Below, in pieces: positions 1-8,925 of a DNA stretch of 64,000 nt (position 1 is the first letter of the stretch; every line of letters begins with the position of its first letter). The notes beneath the pieces were generated by a model, which worked only from the letters and a program-made list of their open reading frames with translations, did not search any database and was not told the DNA's origin. The position numbers and the translations under genes are program-made. This stretch comes from Streptomyces sp. DSM 15324 (GTDB taxonomy: Bacteria; Actinomycetota; Actinomycetes; Streptomycetales; Streptomycetaceae): contig NZ_KQ949029.1 in assembly GCF_001514285.1 (NCBI RefSeq), forward strand, positions 24,942 through 88,941, given 5' to 3'.

Positions 1-183
1 ATAGCGTTCCGGCAGGTCACGCCAGGAGATCCCGGTGCGGATCTTGTAGACCATCCCGTTGATGACCTGCCGGTCCTCCACGCGGGGCCGCCCTGTCGCG
101 GCCCGGGGTATCAGCGGAGCGAGTAACTCCCACTCCTGGTCGGTGAGTTCATGACGACGTACCACAACACCATGATCTCCCAC
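1..183 (-). mobile_element. IS5-family transposase, N-terminal fragment (runs off window)
   Basis: Reading leftward from a GTG at 183, the frame encodes a typical IS5-family N-terminus: an RRHELTDQEWELLAPL segment, then GRPRVEDRQVINGMVYKIRTG and WRDLPERY. This is the DUF4096-like region ahead of the DDE domain. The catalytic domain lies beyond position 1, so intactness cannot be judged. The sequence just upstream of the start (about 190-215) reads like an IS5 terminus. Confidence 0.85.
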
Positions 184-221
184 CCGGATGATCTTTGAAG
201 ACGGACCCTAGTAGTGCTTCG

Positions 222-1215
222 TTAGGTTCTGGGCTGTCTGCGGATGCTCCGGGGGCTGGGCAGGGGGCGTCCGCAGGTGGTGCAGATGCCGGTCCAGCAC
301 CTCAGCAGGTCCTGAAGAGCGTCGAGGACCTGGTAGAGGGTCAGGCCGGTGTGCGGACTTTTGGGTCGAGCCGCCTGAGGGTGAGGAATGCCTGGGCGGC
401 GGTGACGAGGGTGACGTGGTGGTGCCTGCCGCGCCAGGTGCGGCCCTCGAAGTGGTCCAGTCCCAGGCCATGCTTGAGCTCGCGGTAATCGTGCTCGATC
501 CGCCAGCGCATCTTGGCCCACCGCACCAGGCCGGCGGCCGGTGTGGTGGCGGGCAGGTTCGATATCCAGTAGTCCGTCGGAGTGTCCTGGCCGTCCGGCC
601 ATTCGACGAGGAGCGTCTTGACGGGCAGGACGCCGTCCCACCGGTTGCGGCCACCGCCCGCCTCCTGAGCCGCGGCCAGGGACTGCTTGCCCGCGGGCCG
701 CACCCTCAGCACCGCGAACCGCGAGGTCATCGCACCTTTGCTGCCCTGCCTCCAGGTCACCTCGGTGAACCGCTCCGCACCCGCCTGCGCTGCGAGGACG
801 CAGACGGCTCGCGGTGGGGTGCGGTAACGGGGAAGGGTGGGCGGTCCCAGTCCGCCATAAGCAGGCTGGTGCGGCTCGGCATCCTCCGGGTGGGCGACTT
901 CCTTCCCGTTCAGGGCCAGGACATAGGACAGCCCTCGCTCCTCGAGACCGAGCCGGAACGGGGTGCTGACGCCGTAGCCGGCGTCGGCGACCACGACCGG
1001 CGCCTTCAACTGCCACTGGGCGAGTGTGTCCAGGAGGCCGAGCGCCAGACGCGACTTCTCCTGGTGCACCACGTCGTCGGGGACTCCTGCCCTGCGGCAT
1101 CGGTCCGGCTCGTCCGTCCACTCACGCGGCAGATACAACTGCCACTCCAACGGGCACGAGGCGGTGTCGGTGGCGCCATGGACGCTGACCGCGACCTGGC
1201 AGTTCGCGTAGCGGG
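222..1215 (-). pseudogene. IS701-family transposase, C-terminal remnant, frameshifted
   Basis: The frame encodes the DDE half of an IS701-type transposase: EWQLYLPREWTD, then VVVADAGYG with a catalytic Asp, ALNGKEVAHPED, and RWRIEHDYRELKHGLGLDHFEGR near the C-terminus. The N-terminal part is missing: around 1205-1215 the reading passes straight into the tail of an IS5 transposase. Near 359-366 (a CCCAAAAG run on the coding strand) the frame breaks. The last roughly 45 residues (LTLYQVLDALQDLLRCW and following) continue in another frame to a stop at 222. It is dead as a transposase. Confidence 0.85.
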
Positions 1216-1868
1216 CGGCGAGGATGTCGAAGCGGGTCGCGATCGCGCGGAACCGCTTCAGTGGTTGAAGCAGCGTTCGACCACGTTGCGGGACGTATAG
1301 AGTTCGCGGTCGAAGGTCGGCGGTCTACCGCCGGCCTTTCCGCGCCGCCGACGGTTGGCCTTTGGGTCGGCCCGTTCCGGGATGACCGCGCGGATGCCGC
1401 GGCTCCGCAGCTTCTGCCGGATCACCCGCGACGAATACGCCTTGTCCGCGATGACCGCATCGGGTCGGCGACGCGGTCTCCCGGCGCCGGTCCTGGGCAC
1501 CCTCAGCGCGTCCAGAACCGTGGCGAAGACGGTGGAGTCGTTGACGTTGCCGGGCGTGACGGCGACGGTCAGCGGCAGGCCCCGGCCGTCGCAGGCGAGA
1601 TGGATCTTGGTGGTCAGCCCGCCGCGGGACCGGCCGAGCGCCTGGTCAGCCGCCGTGCGTGCCGGATCTTCCCGTTCTTCCCCCGTCGCGGCCCCTTTTT
1701 ACGGGCCCCGGCGGCATGCTGGTGGGGCCGGTTGATCGTGGAGTCGACCGACACCGTCCACTCCACCGCTCCGACAGAGTCGTCCCGGACCTGGACCTGT
1801 TCGAGCAGGCGGGCCCAGGTTCCGTCCGCCTCCCGAAAGGCCGCGGCGAAGCCGTCAGCGGCCCTTCA
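1205..1868 (-). pseudogene. IS5-family (IS427-like) transposase remnant in two frames
   Basis: Reading leftward from about 1868, the first frame gives ADGTWARLLEQVQV and VSVDSTINRPHQHAAGARKK (first catalytic Asp). It then moves by -1 at an A5G4 run into the second frame: ALGRSRGGLTTKIHLACDG, VTPGNVNDSTVF, and AVIADKAYSSRVIRQKLRSR (second Asp). The frame slips once more at about 1258 (RCFNH) before LKRFRAIATRFDILAARYAN, where IS701 sequence begins. The first ~50 residues are missing behind an in-frame stop. The first slip looks like this group's usual programmed frameshift; the second and both truncations are decay. Confidence 0.8.
1692..1700 (-). promoter_or_regulatory. Candidate -1 programmed frameshift site of the IS5 remnant
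   Basis: On the coding strand this is AAAAAGGGG. The orfA-like frame (with the first Asp) runs into it and the orfB-like frame (with the second Asp) continues at -1. IS427-group IS5 elements normally make transposase by slippage on such A-rich runs. The site no longer matters because the element is truncated. Confidence 0.6.
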
Positions 1869-2112
1869 CCGCGGCCGCGCCGTACTCAGGCCCAGTACAT
1901 CGCGGTGGGTGGAGGACACCCGCCGCGTACCTAGGGGCCTTACGGGGAGCTCGCGAGGGAAGGGCAAGCCATACCCGGTGTCGACCGACTGCGAAGGCCT
2001 CCCTTTGGTCGTACTGTGCGCCGCCTGTGATCATCCGCAGGAAGGATGTAAGGAGCATCCATGATCGACGACGATGACCGGGCGAAGTCCGCACCAGAGG
2101 AAGGGACACCCT

Positions 2113-3423
2113 TTGCGCATCCACCGGCTCGTCGGAACCGTCGTGGGCACCACGCTTCTGCTGACCGCCACGGCACCGGTCGCACAGGCGGACGCCAGAC
2201 CGGCCACGAAGGCGTCCGAATCCCCCTTAAGCCGCGGGACGTTGGACCCCGTGGCGCTCGGCGCCGGTCTCCGCGCCGCCCACGACGCGGGCATGTACGG
2301 CGTCTACTCCTCCGTACGCGACGGCGCCGAGTGGTGGACCGGCGCAGCTGGCGTCGCGGACGTGGACACCTGGCGTCCCGTCCGGCCGGGCATGCTCCAC
2401 CGGGTGGGCAGCATCAGCAAGACCTTCACCGCCGTCGCCCTCCTCCAGCAAGTGGAGCAGGGCCACGTCCGACTCGACGCGCCCATCGGTGACTACCTCC
2501 CCGACCTGGTCCCGGGCGAACGTGGCCGCGAGATCACCGTCCGCATGCTCCTCAACCACACGAGCGGCATCGGCGACTACGTCATCGGCGCCTTCCCCTC
2601 CCTCGCCCACGGCTCGGCGGCGAGCCTCGACGAGGAGCGCTTGCGCTCCATACGCCCGGGGGAACTGGTCCGCCTCGGGCTGGCGGCGCCGGCCACCGGT
2701 GAGCCCGGCGAAAAATGGTCGTACTCCAACACCAACTACGTCATCGCCGGGCTGCTCCTCGAGAAGGTCACCGGCCAGGACGCCGAGGCGTACATCACCC
2801 ACCACGTCATAGCCCGGGCCGGACTGCACCACACGTCGTTCCCGCGCTCCCCCTATATCCAGGGCCCGCACCCCCGTATGTACGAGTCGTTCTACGGCCT
2901 GATCGACCCCCCGCGCGACTACAGCGACTACGACATGTCCTGGGCGTACACCGCCGGCGCGATCGTCTCCACCACCGACGACCTCAACCGCTTCTACCGC
3001 ACCCTGCTCGGAGGCAAGCTGATCGGCCCGGCCGCGTTGACGGAGATGCAGCGAACGGTCCCGGCCGACGGCAGGATCTACGGCCTGGGGATCTACGCCA
3101 TCGACATCCCCGGGTGCGGCCGCTTTTGGGGCCACGACGGCGCCGTCTTCGGCGCCGGCACCATCGCCCTCTCCAGCCCCGACGGCAGGCGCCAGGTCGC
3201 CATGGGCTGGAACCTCATGAAATACCAACGCCTCACCGCCGACGGCTCCGGTGTCGAACCGAACCCGATCGACGACGCCCTCAACCAGTACATCGTCCGC
3301 GCACTGTGCCCGGCGGGCACGACGTTCCCGGCGCCCGGCTCCCACTCGGTGACCGGGCCGGCCCGGACGGTACTGCCCGGCGTGGACCTGGCGCCCACGG
3401 CGTCGGCCGGGACCCTGCGCTGA
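2113..3423 (+). CDS. Secreted serine hydrolase (beta-lactamase / D-Ala-D-Ala carboxypeptidase family)
   Basis: This 436-residue class C beta-lactamase-fold hydrolase likely acts outside the cell on peptidoglycan peptides or small esters/amides. I chose the TTG at 2113: it follows a strong GAGGAAGGGA ribosome site and gives a clean signal peptide (RIHRLVGTVVG hydrophobic stretch, AQADA cleavage). A longer frame from 2074 lacks this logic. The motifs are SISK (residues about 100-103, nucleophile and Lys), YSN (about 204-206) and a late GHDGA replacing the KTG triad, as usual in this family. Codon 39 (2227-2229) is a TTA, so translation should depend on the bldA tRNA. IS remnants lie on both sides. 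The natural substrate is unknown. Confidence 0.88.
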   Translation: MRIHRLVGTVVGTTLLLTATAPVAQADARPATKASESPLSRGTLDPVALGAGLRAAHDAGMYGVYSSVRDGAEWWTGAAGVADVDTWRPVRPGMLHRVGSISKTFTAVALLQQVEQGHVRLDAPIGDYLPDLVPGERGREITVRMLLNHTSGIGDYVIGAFPSLAHGSAASLDEERLRSIRPGELVRLGLAAPATGEPGEKWSYSNTNYVIAGLLLEKVTGQDAEAYITHHVIARAGLHHTSFPRSPYIQGPHPRMYESFYGLIDPPRDYSDYDMSWAYTAGAIVSTTDDLNRFYRTLLGGKLIGPAALTEMQRTVPADGRIYGLGIYAIDIPGCGRFWGHDGAVFGAGTIALSSPDGRRQVAMGWNLMKYQRLTADGSGVEPNPIDDALNQYIVRALCPAGTTFPAPGSHSVTGPARTVLPGVDLAPTASAGTLR

Positions 3424-3568
3424 GACGCGGGCGCCTGACCGCGCTGCAGGCCGAGGCCGCTGCCCAGCTGACCTCCTCACGGCCTCCCGTGTGACGACAG
3501 ATTCCGCAGCAAAGACACGGCCTTGAGCCAGCTGCCCGGCAGCGTCAGCCCCCCCCGTTATGTTTTCC

Positions 3569-3589
3569 GCGGTCCTGCAAGAGGACCGC
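3569..3589 (+). terminator. Stem-loop downstream of the serine hydrolase
   Basis: GCGGTCCT pairs perfectly with AGGACCGC around a 5-nt loop, 145 nt after the hydrolase stop. There is no T-tract, as is common for Streptomyces terminators. Confidence 0.45.
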
Positions 3590-3654
3590 TGGCCTCCGGG
3601 CCCGGCATGACTGTTCCCTCCTGTCGAACGGATGACCTGGGGGGTGGTGTCACC

Positions 3655-4330
3655 GGGCCTGGGAGGCGCCGTTGGAGACGCTGATGAGAGGTCCGACTAC
3701 CGCCTGGCCTGGCGCAATGCCCGGCCGCTTACGGGTGGCAGGTCTGCATGACGTGGATGCGCGCATACGACGCCAACGCCCTGGCCGGCACCGCACGAAC
3801 CCCGTTCGGGAGGATGGGTTGGACGACATCGACGACTTGGGCGTCTTGCTCGGCCTGGACGTCGGCAAGAGCGCCCACCACGGGCACGGGCTGACCCCTG
3901 CCGGGAAGAAGGTCTTCGACAAGCAGTTGCCCAACAGCGAGCCGAAGCTGCGGGCCGTCTTCGACAAGCTGGCCGCGAAGTTCGGCACCGTTCTGGTGAT
4001 CGTGGACCAGCCCGCCTCGATAGGAGCCCTGCCCCTGACCGTCGCCCGGGACGCCGGCTGCAAGGTCGCCCACCTGCCCGGCCTGTCCATGCGGCGGATC
4101 GCCGATCTTTACCCGGGCGAGGCGAAGACCGACGCGAAGGACGCCGCGGTGATCGCCGACGCCGCCCGGATGATGCCGCACACCTTGCGTCGCTGGAACT
4201 GACCGACGAGATCACCGCCTAGCTGACCGTGCGGGTCGGCTTCGACCAGGACCTCGCCGCCGAGGCCACCCGCACATCGAACCGGATACGCGGCCTGCTC
4301 ACCCAGTTCCACCCCAGCCTGGAACGCGTC
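3655..4330 (+). mobile_element. IS110-family element, left part only
   Basis: The block has an IS110-type non-coding left region (about 3655-3818) followed by a DEDD transposase gene that breaks off near 4328 against a recombinase fragment. In IS110 elements this leader can encode the bridge RNA that guides target choice. I recognise the layout only and did not fold an RNA. Confidence 0.6.
3819..4330 (+). pseudogene. IS110-family (DEDD) transposase, broken
   Basis: The start is a TTG at 3819 behind GGGAGGATGG. The RuvC-like half is clear: LGLDVGKSAHHGHGL, VIVDQPASIGALPL, and KTDAKDAAVIADAARMM. A frameshift near 4190 sends the frame to a stop at 4202. In the other frame the protein continues as LELTDEITA, a TAG nonsense codon, then VRVGFDQDLAAEATRTSNRI, and is cut off near 4328. 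The C-terminal Tnp20-like domain with the catalytic Ser is absent, so it cannot transpose. Confidence 0.85.
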
Positions 4331-4819
4331 CGCCCTCGCAGCCATCCACGCCGCCCGGCCCGGCGCGATCCGCCGCCTCCAGGTCGACGACCTCGACATC
4401 GGCAACCGCCGGCTCGTCATCGACGGCCGCATCCGACCACTGGACGAGCTCACCCTGCAGGCTGCCCTCGTCTGGCTGGAACACCGGCGACGGCGCTGGC
4501 CCGACACCGTCAACCCGCATCTGCTGACCAACAAGCAGACCGCCCTGAAGACCGGCCCCATCAGCGGCGTCTCCGTCTCCGCCGCCCTACGCGGCCAGAC
4601 CGCAACCCTCGAACGGCTCCGCGTCGACCGCCAGCTTGAAGAAGCCCTCGTCCACGGCCCGACCCGCTCCACCTCGCCGAAGTCTTCGGACTCGACGAGA
4701 AGACAGCCATCCGCTATGCGGATTCCGCACGCGCGCTGCCTGAGCGAGCTACCGAAATCGATCCGGTGTCTCGACTCGAATCAGCAGTCCTTCCCGGCGA
4801 CCGTCGGGCGAGTACATAG
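4331..4819 (+). pseudogene. Tyrosine recombinase/integrase-like fragment, frameshifted
   Basis: The translation resembles the C-terminal part of Streptomyces recombinase-like proteins: AAIHAARPGAIRRLQVDDLD, IGNRRLVIDGRIRPLDE, and HLLTNKQTALKTGP. After a one-base slip near 4657 it continues as DPLHLAEVFGLDEKTAIRYA to a TAG at 4817. The 5' part is missing and the fragment abuts the broken IS110. It probably marks an old recombinase gene hit by the IS element. Confidence 0.6.
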
Positions 4820-4866
4820 TCAAGGCCTGTGGACGGATGCGGTTTCCGGTTGCTTTGACGCCGAAG

Positions 4867-5244
4867 CTACTTGGGATCTTCGCTGGCCCAAGGGTGGACG
4901 AAGCGGTCCGGAGGTAGTTGCCATGCGTTGAGCATGCTGTCCAGGTCGGTCTCGTTCGCTGCGGAAGCGGTGTGCACGAGTTCCGCACCGATGTCGTAGT
5001 CGAAGCCCTCGAGGCGATCGGCCTCGTACTCCCAGTGTTCCAATCGGAAGCTCCGGCCCGAATCGCTGCGAGCCCAGCCCTCCTCGCGGGCCTGGGCATC
5101 GGGTGCGCTCAAACTCGGGGTGATGTCCACGAACGCCCGACGGTCCGGTCTTGATGCCGGAACCTCTGTGACGAGACGTCTGCCGAGCCGTAGTGCCGAC
5201 AGCTTGTCCGCAGGCCAGTTCGATCCGTTTCTCATGAGGTTCAT
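4867..5244 (-). CDS. Hypothetical protein
   Basis: The frame gives about 126 residues from an ATG at 5244 (MNLMRNGSNW). The product is acidic and Trp-rich toward its end (FRLEHWEYEADRLEGFDYDI and a LNAWQLPPDRFVHPW tail) and looks like a folded soluble protein, with no signal peptide or membrane segment. I do not recognise the family. No convincing ribosome site precedes this ATG; a second ATG lies three codons on, and the frame stays open further upstream. It may be an N-terminally trimmed gene at the edge of the IS-rich zone. Confidence 0.5.
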   Translation of the reverse strand: MNLMRNGSNWPADKLSALRLGRRLVTEVPASRPDRRAFVDITPSLSAPDAQAREEGWARSDSGRSFRLEHWEYEADRLEGFDYDIGAELVHTASAANETDLDSMLNAWQLPPDRFVHPWASEDPK

Positions 5245-5450
5245 TGTGGTGGCCACGGTGGGGCCCGGCTTGCGCGGCTGACCGCAGAGGATCTGCGAAC
5301 TCCGCCTGACGGTCACTCGCTCGCGTGCGTCTCGACACGGCGCCTGGAGAAGAAGCCGCCGGTCCCAGCCCCGTGCCTTGACGCGAACTCGCGGGTCCGC
5401 ACCCCAGAATCGGGGCACTGCACCCCCGGGTTCGTGTTGAAGAACCTTCA

Positions 5451-5475
5451 GTTTCCGCGAACTTGCGGGGATCGT
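5451..5475 (+). repeat. Inverted-repeat motif, left copy
   Basis: The core CCTTCAGTTTCCGCGAACTT matches, with few mismatches, the complement of a stretch at 10863-10889 (CCTTCAGTTTTCGCGAACTC). The pair is inverted and brackets about 5.4 kb. No gene overlaps either copy. Confidence 0.5.
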
Positions 5476-5634
5476 CGGGTGCCGGTAGGAACCGTGTCAC
5501 CAGCCGCAAACCACGGCCCTGCTGTGCCGACTTCGCAAGCCGGGGTATGCGACATAAGATCAACTAAGGTATAGCCGCCTAACAGGCGGACAGAACCCAC
5601 GAATCGGTGGCGGAACGCTTGCCGGGGCGGCCTG

Positions 5635-7173
5635 TCAGTCCGTCGACCTCGACGACGCCTTGGCGCAGAGGTACGGATGCGCGAGCAGCAGGCTGGTGCC
5701 GGTCATGGCGATGCCGATGTAGACCGGCGCGAGGTGGGTGAAGTCCTTGTAGTGGATCGCGACGTGTACCACGACAGTCGGCAGGAAGCCAGCGGCCGCC
5801 GCCACGGCCAGGGTCCAGAACACCCAGGCCTCGCCCCGCCGCCAGCCCCACGCGCTGAGCAGAATGATGGCCACCGCGGCGGCCATCAGCGCGCCGCCGA
5901 ACCCGGCGCGGTCGTGGGCGATGAACGGCACAAGCCGGGGATTGACGGTTTCCAGCATCTGCGGGCTGGTGCCCAGGTAGGCCAGGTCGGTCGGTACGAA
6001 GACATCGGTCAGACCGACCAGTGAGATCACCGCTCCGCCGACGAGCAGCCCCACTCCGGTGACGATCAGCAGCAGCTGGCCGACCAGCGCCCGTCGGCGC
6101 TCCGGCTCCGGCCCCTCGGGCGCCAGGCGCCACCGCGGTGCGTGCGGGGTCCGGCGGACCGCGGCCACGAACATGGGGAACAGCACGATGGCGGTGGCCG
6201 TGTGCAGGGGTTCCAGGAAGCCGGTGGCCAGGAAGTAGAACAAGGTGGGGAAGCCGATCGCCCCCGAGAGCAGGTACACCTCGCGCGCCCAGGGCCAGCC
6301 GCGTCTGATCCCGCCCACGGCGAGGCCGGTGTAGAGGACGCCGATCGCTACCATCGTGCTGGCCATGGTGATCCGGTCGTGCTGGAGGAAGTGCACGAGG
6401 TGGTGGTTCGTGGCATGCAGTTCACGCAGCGTCATGCCGAGATAGTCGCGGTCGTACCAGAGCAGCACCGGCCCGAGCGTGATCGCTGCGGCCCCGAGTC
6501 CGGCGCCCGTCATACCGAGCCCGACGAGCAGCGCCCACCACCAGGCGGGCCAGCGGCGCGGATCGCGCCCGATGTCGCGTAACGCTGGGGCGGGCTCGGT
6601 GGGCGTGGCTGCCTCGGTGACCCGTGCGAACCAGCCGGGCCCCGCCGCGACGAGCACCCCGGGCCGGGCGAGCACGACGGCGCCTGGATCCTCGAGCGCG
6701 ACGGCCGCGGCGGTGGCCGACGGGTCGGAGACGTGGACTAGGTGCGGGTCATCGCTGCTGGTGAACCCGTCGACATAGGGTTTGAGGGCAGCCTCGGCGG
6801 CCGCGTCGCAGGCGCGGACGACCAGCGGGATCGAGCGGTCGGCAGCAGCCTCGCGTACGGTCTCCGCGTCGACCGCCGAGACGGGCGCCACCTCGACGAC
6901 ACCGGCCCCGAGGGGGGGCATGGCGCGTACCGCTTCGTGGGCGAGCGAGGGCGGGACGGATATACCGAGGCGGACGGTCACGGGCACGCCGGCGATCTCA
7001 CCGGCGAGTCGCTTGGGCGGATGACGGTGGCCGAACCCTCGGGCGATCAGCCGCGCGCCAGCGGGACGTGAGCCGATCGAGGCGAGCAGCCGCAGCGCGG
7101 TGCGCTGCGAACGGCGCCGGCCGAGGACGGCGGCCGCCAGGCCGCGCAGCGGGTGATACGTCCAGTCCGGCAT
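5635..7173 (-). CDS. Polytopic membrane protein with dihydroorotate-dehydrogenase-like N-terminal region
   Basis: The 512-residue protein starts at the ATG at 7173, which overlaps the stop of the upstream monooxygenase (TGATG), so the two are translationally coupled. Residues about 1-215 resemble a degenerate DHODH-type barrel (GFGHRHPPKRLAGEIAGVPV; alternating hydrophobic strands with VVEVAPVSA and LVHVSDPSA), without an obvious FMN signature. Residues about 220-500 hold roughly eight hydrophobic helices, starting at PAWWWALLVGLGM. A TTA codon (6580-6582) falls in PAPALRDIG. The function is unknown. The pairing suggests it supports or transports the monooxygenase substrate, which is inference only. 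Confidence 0.75.
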   Translation of the reverse strand: MPDWTYHPLRGLAAAVLGRRRSQRTALRLLASIGSRPAGARLIARGFGHRHPPKRLAGEIAGVPVTVRLGISVPPSLAHEAVRAMPPLGAGVVEVAPVSAVDAETVREAAADRSIPLVVRACDAAAEAALKPYVDGFTSSDDPHLVHVSDPSATAAAVALEDPGAVVLARPGVLVAAGPGWFARVTEAATPTEPAPALRDIGRDPRRWPAWWWALLVGLGMTGAGLGAAAITLGPVLLWYDRDYLGMTLRELHATNHHLVHFLQHDRITMASTMVAIGVLYTGLAVGGIRRGWPWAREVYLLSGAIGFPTLFYFLATGFLEPLHTATAIVLFPMFVAAVRRTPHAPRWRLAPEGPEPERRRALVGQLLLIVTGVGLLVGGAVISLVGLTDVFVPTDLAYLGTSPQMLETVNPRLVPFIAHDRAGFGGALMAAAVAIILLSAWGWRRGEAWVFWTLAVAAAAGFLPTVVVHVAIHYKDFTHLAPVYIGIAMTGTSLLLAHPYLCAKASSRSTD

Positions 7174-8354
7174 CAGCGGCTCTCGCTGTTCGTCGTGGTC
7201 ACCGGGTCCCCGGGCGCGGTCCAGCCGAGCACAGGCGTCATGGAACGCAGCGTCACCCGAGTCGGCGTCAACCGGGCGGCCGTGTCGCGCAGCAGCACCG
7301 CCGGCGGCCACGACAGTTGGCCGACTGCGCCGAGCCGGGCGGAGCGGCGTGTGATGGCCTGGGTCCGCGAGCGGCGAAGCAGGTCGTACGAGCGCAACGC
7401 GGCGGCCACGTCCGGGGTGCCGCCGAGGCAGTGGGCGAGGGTGACCGAGTCCTCCAGCGCCTGGCAGGCGCCTTGGCCCAGATTCGGGGTCATGGCATGG
7501 GCCGCGTCGCCCAGCAGCGCGACCCGGCCGCGGACGAAGGAGGGGAGCGGCGGCAAGTCGTACAGGTCGTGCCGGAGCACTGCGCCCGCGGGAACGGCGG
7601 CCAGCAGGGCGGGGATGGGATCCGGCCAGGACCCGAAGCGGCGCAGCAGTTCGGCGTACTCGGACGAGCCGGAGGCTGCTCCCGCCGGCAGAGACGCGGT
7701 CGCGAAGCAGTACATCCGCCCGCCCGGGAGCGCCGTGTAGCCGAACCTCGCCCCACGGCCCCAGGTCGCCGCGCCCTCGCAGGGCGGCTCGGCGAGGGGC
7801 TCGGTGACCATGCGCCAGGCGGTGTAACCGGCATACCGGGGGCCGGCCCCGCTGGACCACAGCGCGCGGCGGACCGCACTGCGCAGCCCGTCGGCACCGA
7901 CCACGAGATCGGGCCGGGACTCGCCCCCGCGGTGAACGACGACCACACCGTGGCCGTCCTCGCGGACCGCGGACACCTCGCAGCCCGACCGCAGACTGTC
8001 AGCGGGCAGCGCCTCGATGAGCACACGCAACAGGTCCGCACGGTGCAAGACCACCAAGGGATGGCCGAAGCGGCGCGCCAGCTCCGCGTTGTCCGTACGG
8101 GACATCCAGCGGCCCCGGCGGTCGCGTACGCCACCTACGGCCTCGACTGCTCCGAGCGCCCGCACGGCACCGGCCAGGCCGAGCACCTCAAGCGCATGCA
8201 GCGCGTTCGGCCACAGGGAGATGCCGGCGCCGATCTCAGTGAACTCCCTGGCCCGTTCGAGCACCTCGACGCGCCAGCCCCGGCGATGCAGGGCAACGGC
8301 CGCCGCGAGACCGCCGATCCCGCCACCGACAATGGCCACGGCGCGCTGTGACAT
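7173..8354 (-). CDS. FAD-dependent monooxygenase (PHBH/UbiH-type aromatic hydroxylase)
   Basis: The 393-residue class A flavoprotein monooxygenase opens with the Rossmann GxGxxG (VAIVGGGIGGLAAAVALHRR), has the mid-chain DG motif (VVGADGLRSAVR) and the second FAD motif GDAAHAMTPNLGQGACQALE. Such enzymes use NAD(P)H and oxygen to hydroxylate aromatic or conjugated substrates. The length is normal. It is the first gene of a two-gene leftward unit with the DHODH-like membrane protein. A perfect 16-bp palindrome lies about 115 nt upstream (8470-8485). The substrate cannot be told from sequence. Confidence 0.9.
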   Translation of the reverse strand: MSQRAVAIVGGGIGGLAAAVALHRRGWRVEVLERAREFTEIGAGISLWPNALHALEVLGLAGAVRALGAVEAVGGVRDRRGRWMSRTDNAELARRFGHPLVVLHRADLLRVLIEALPADSLRSGCEVSAVREDGHGVVVVHRGGESRPDLVVGADGLRSAVRRALWSSGAGPRYAGYTAWRMVTEPLAEPPCEGAATWGRGARFGYTALPGGRMYCFATASLPAGAASGSSEYAELLRRFGSWPDPIPALLAAVPAGAVLRHDLYDLPPLPSFVRGRVALLGDAAHAMTPNLGQGACQALEDSVTLAHCLGGTPDVAAALRSYDLLRRSRTQAITRRSARLGAVGQLSWPPAVLLRDTAARLTPTRVTLRSMTPVLGWTAPGDPVTTTNSESR

Positions 8355-8469
8355 GAGTCCTCACTCTGGGTTCGGGGACGCCGTCCCGGTCAAGTGGCCG
8401 TCGATCCGGTGCCCCGAGCGGCATGCGACGCCACGCAGGTGGGCTGAGCAGCGCCTCATGGCAACATCT

Positions 8470-8485
8470 TGACAGACGTCTGTCA
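8470..8485. promoter_or_regulatory. Perfect palindrome TGACAGACGTCTGTCA, likely TetR-type operator
   Basis: A 16-bp perfect dyad lies upstream of the FAD monooxygenase. Its length, AT-poor arms and location resemble TetR-family operators. No TetR gene is adjacent; the only one in the window is at 13083-13676. It also contains TTGACA/TGTCAA-like -35 elements in both directions. Confidence 0.55.
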
Positions 8486-8925
8486 GGGACCGAAGGGGAC
8501 CGGCCAGGTTGGTACCGGCCCATCACCGCCGCGCTGTTGCCTCCCGACAGGCCGTGATCCTCCGGTCGCTGATGATCGCTGCGCGAAACGCCTTCCCCGC
8601 CACACGACCATGAGCGACGATCAGGAGCGAGCTGGCCATTCTCGGCGCACTGGTCTCGCTGGCCGTGCAGTAGGCGAACCGCGGGGAGGTGGCGACGTAG
8701 ATGCCCGCGCGCAGCAGGAGGGCCCTGGGAGACCCCAGGGCCCTCCTGTCTGCCCGGCCCCCGGTCTCCTATCTCTGACCCACAGGGCAAGGAGCGACCT
8801 CCGCTACCGGTTCCTGCGACGTGCGGCGGGGTCGCGCTCCGCGACGCGCCGGGCGACCGAGTCGACGCCGGGGCGGGCGTCCGTTCCAGTGAGCCCCTGA
8901 CTCTCCGTCGACTACTCATTCGGTC
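8486..8925. other. Gap without a convincing gene
   Basis: Codon structure is poor on both strands. A short rightward stretch ending VSLAVQ-stop near 8690 could be the tail of a lost gene, since a strong hairpin follows it. Nothing else was recognised. Confidence 0.4.
8716..8747 (+). terminator. Strong GC hairpin, terminator-like
   Basis: A perfect 14-bp stem (AGGAGGGCCCTGGG with its complement) surrounds a 4-nt loop. It follows a stop codon near 8690 and lies in a gene-poor gap, so it is probably the terminator of a gene since eroded. Confidence 0.65.
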
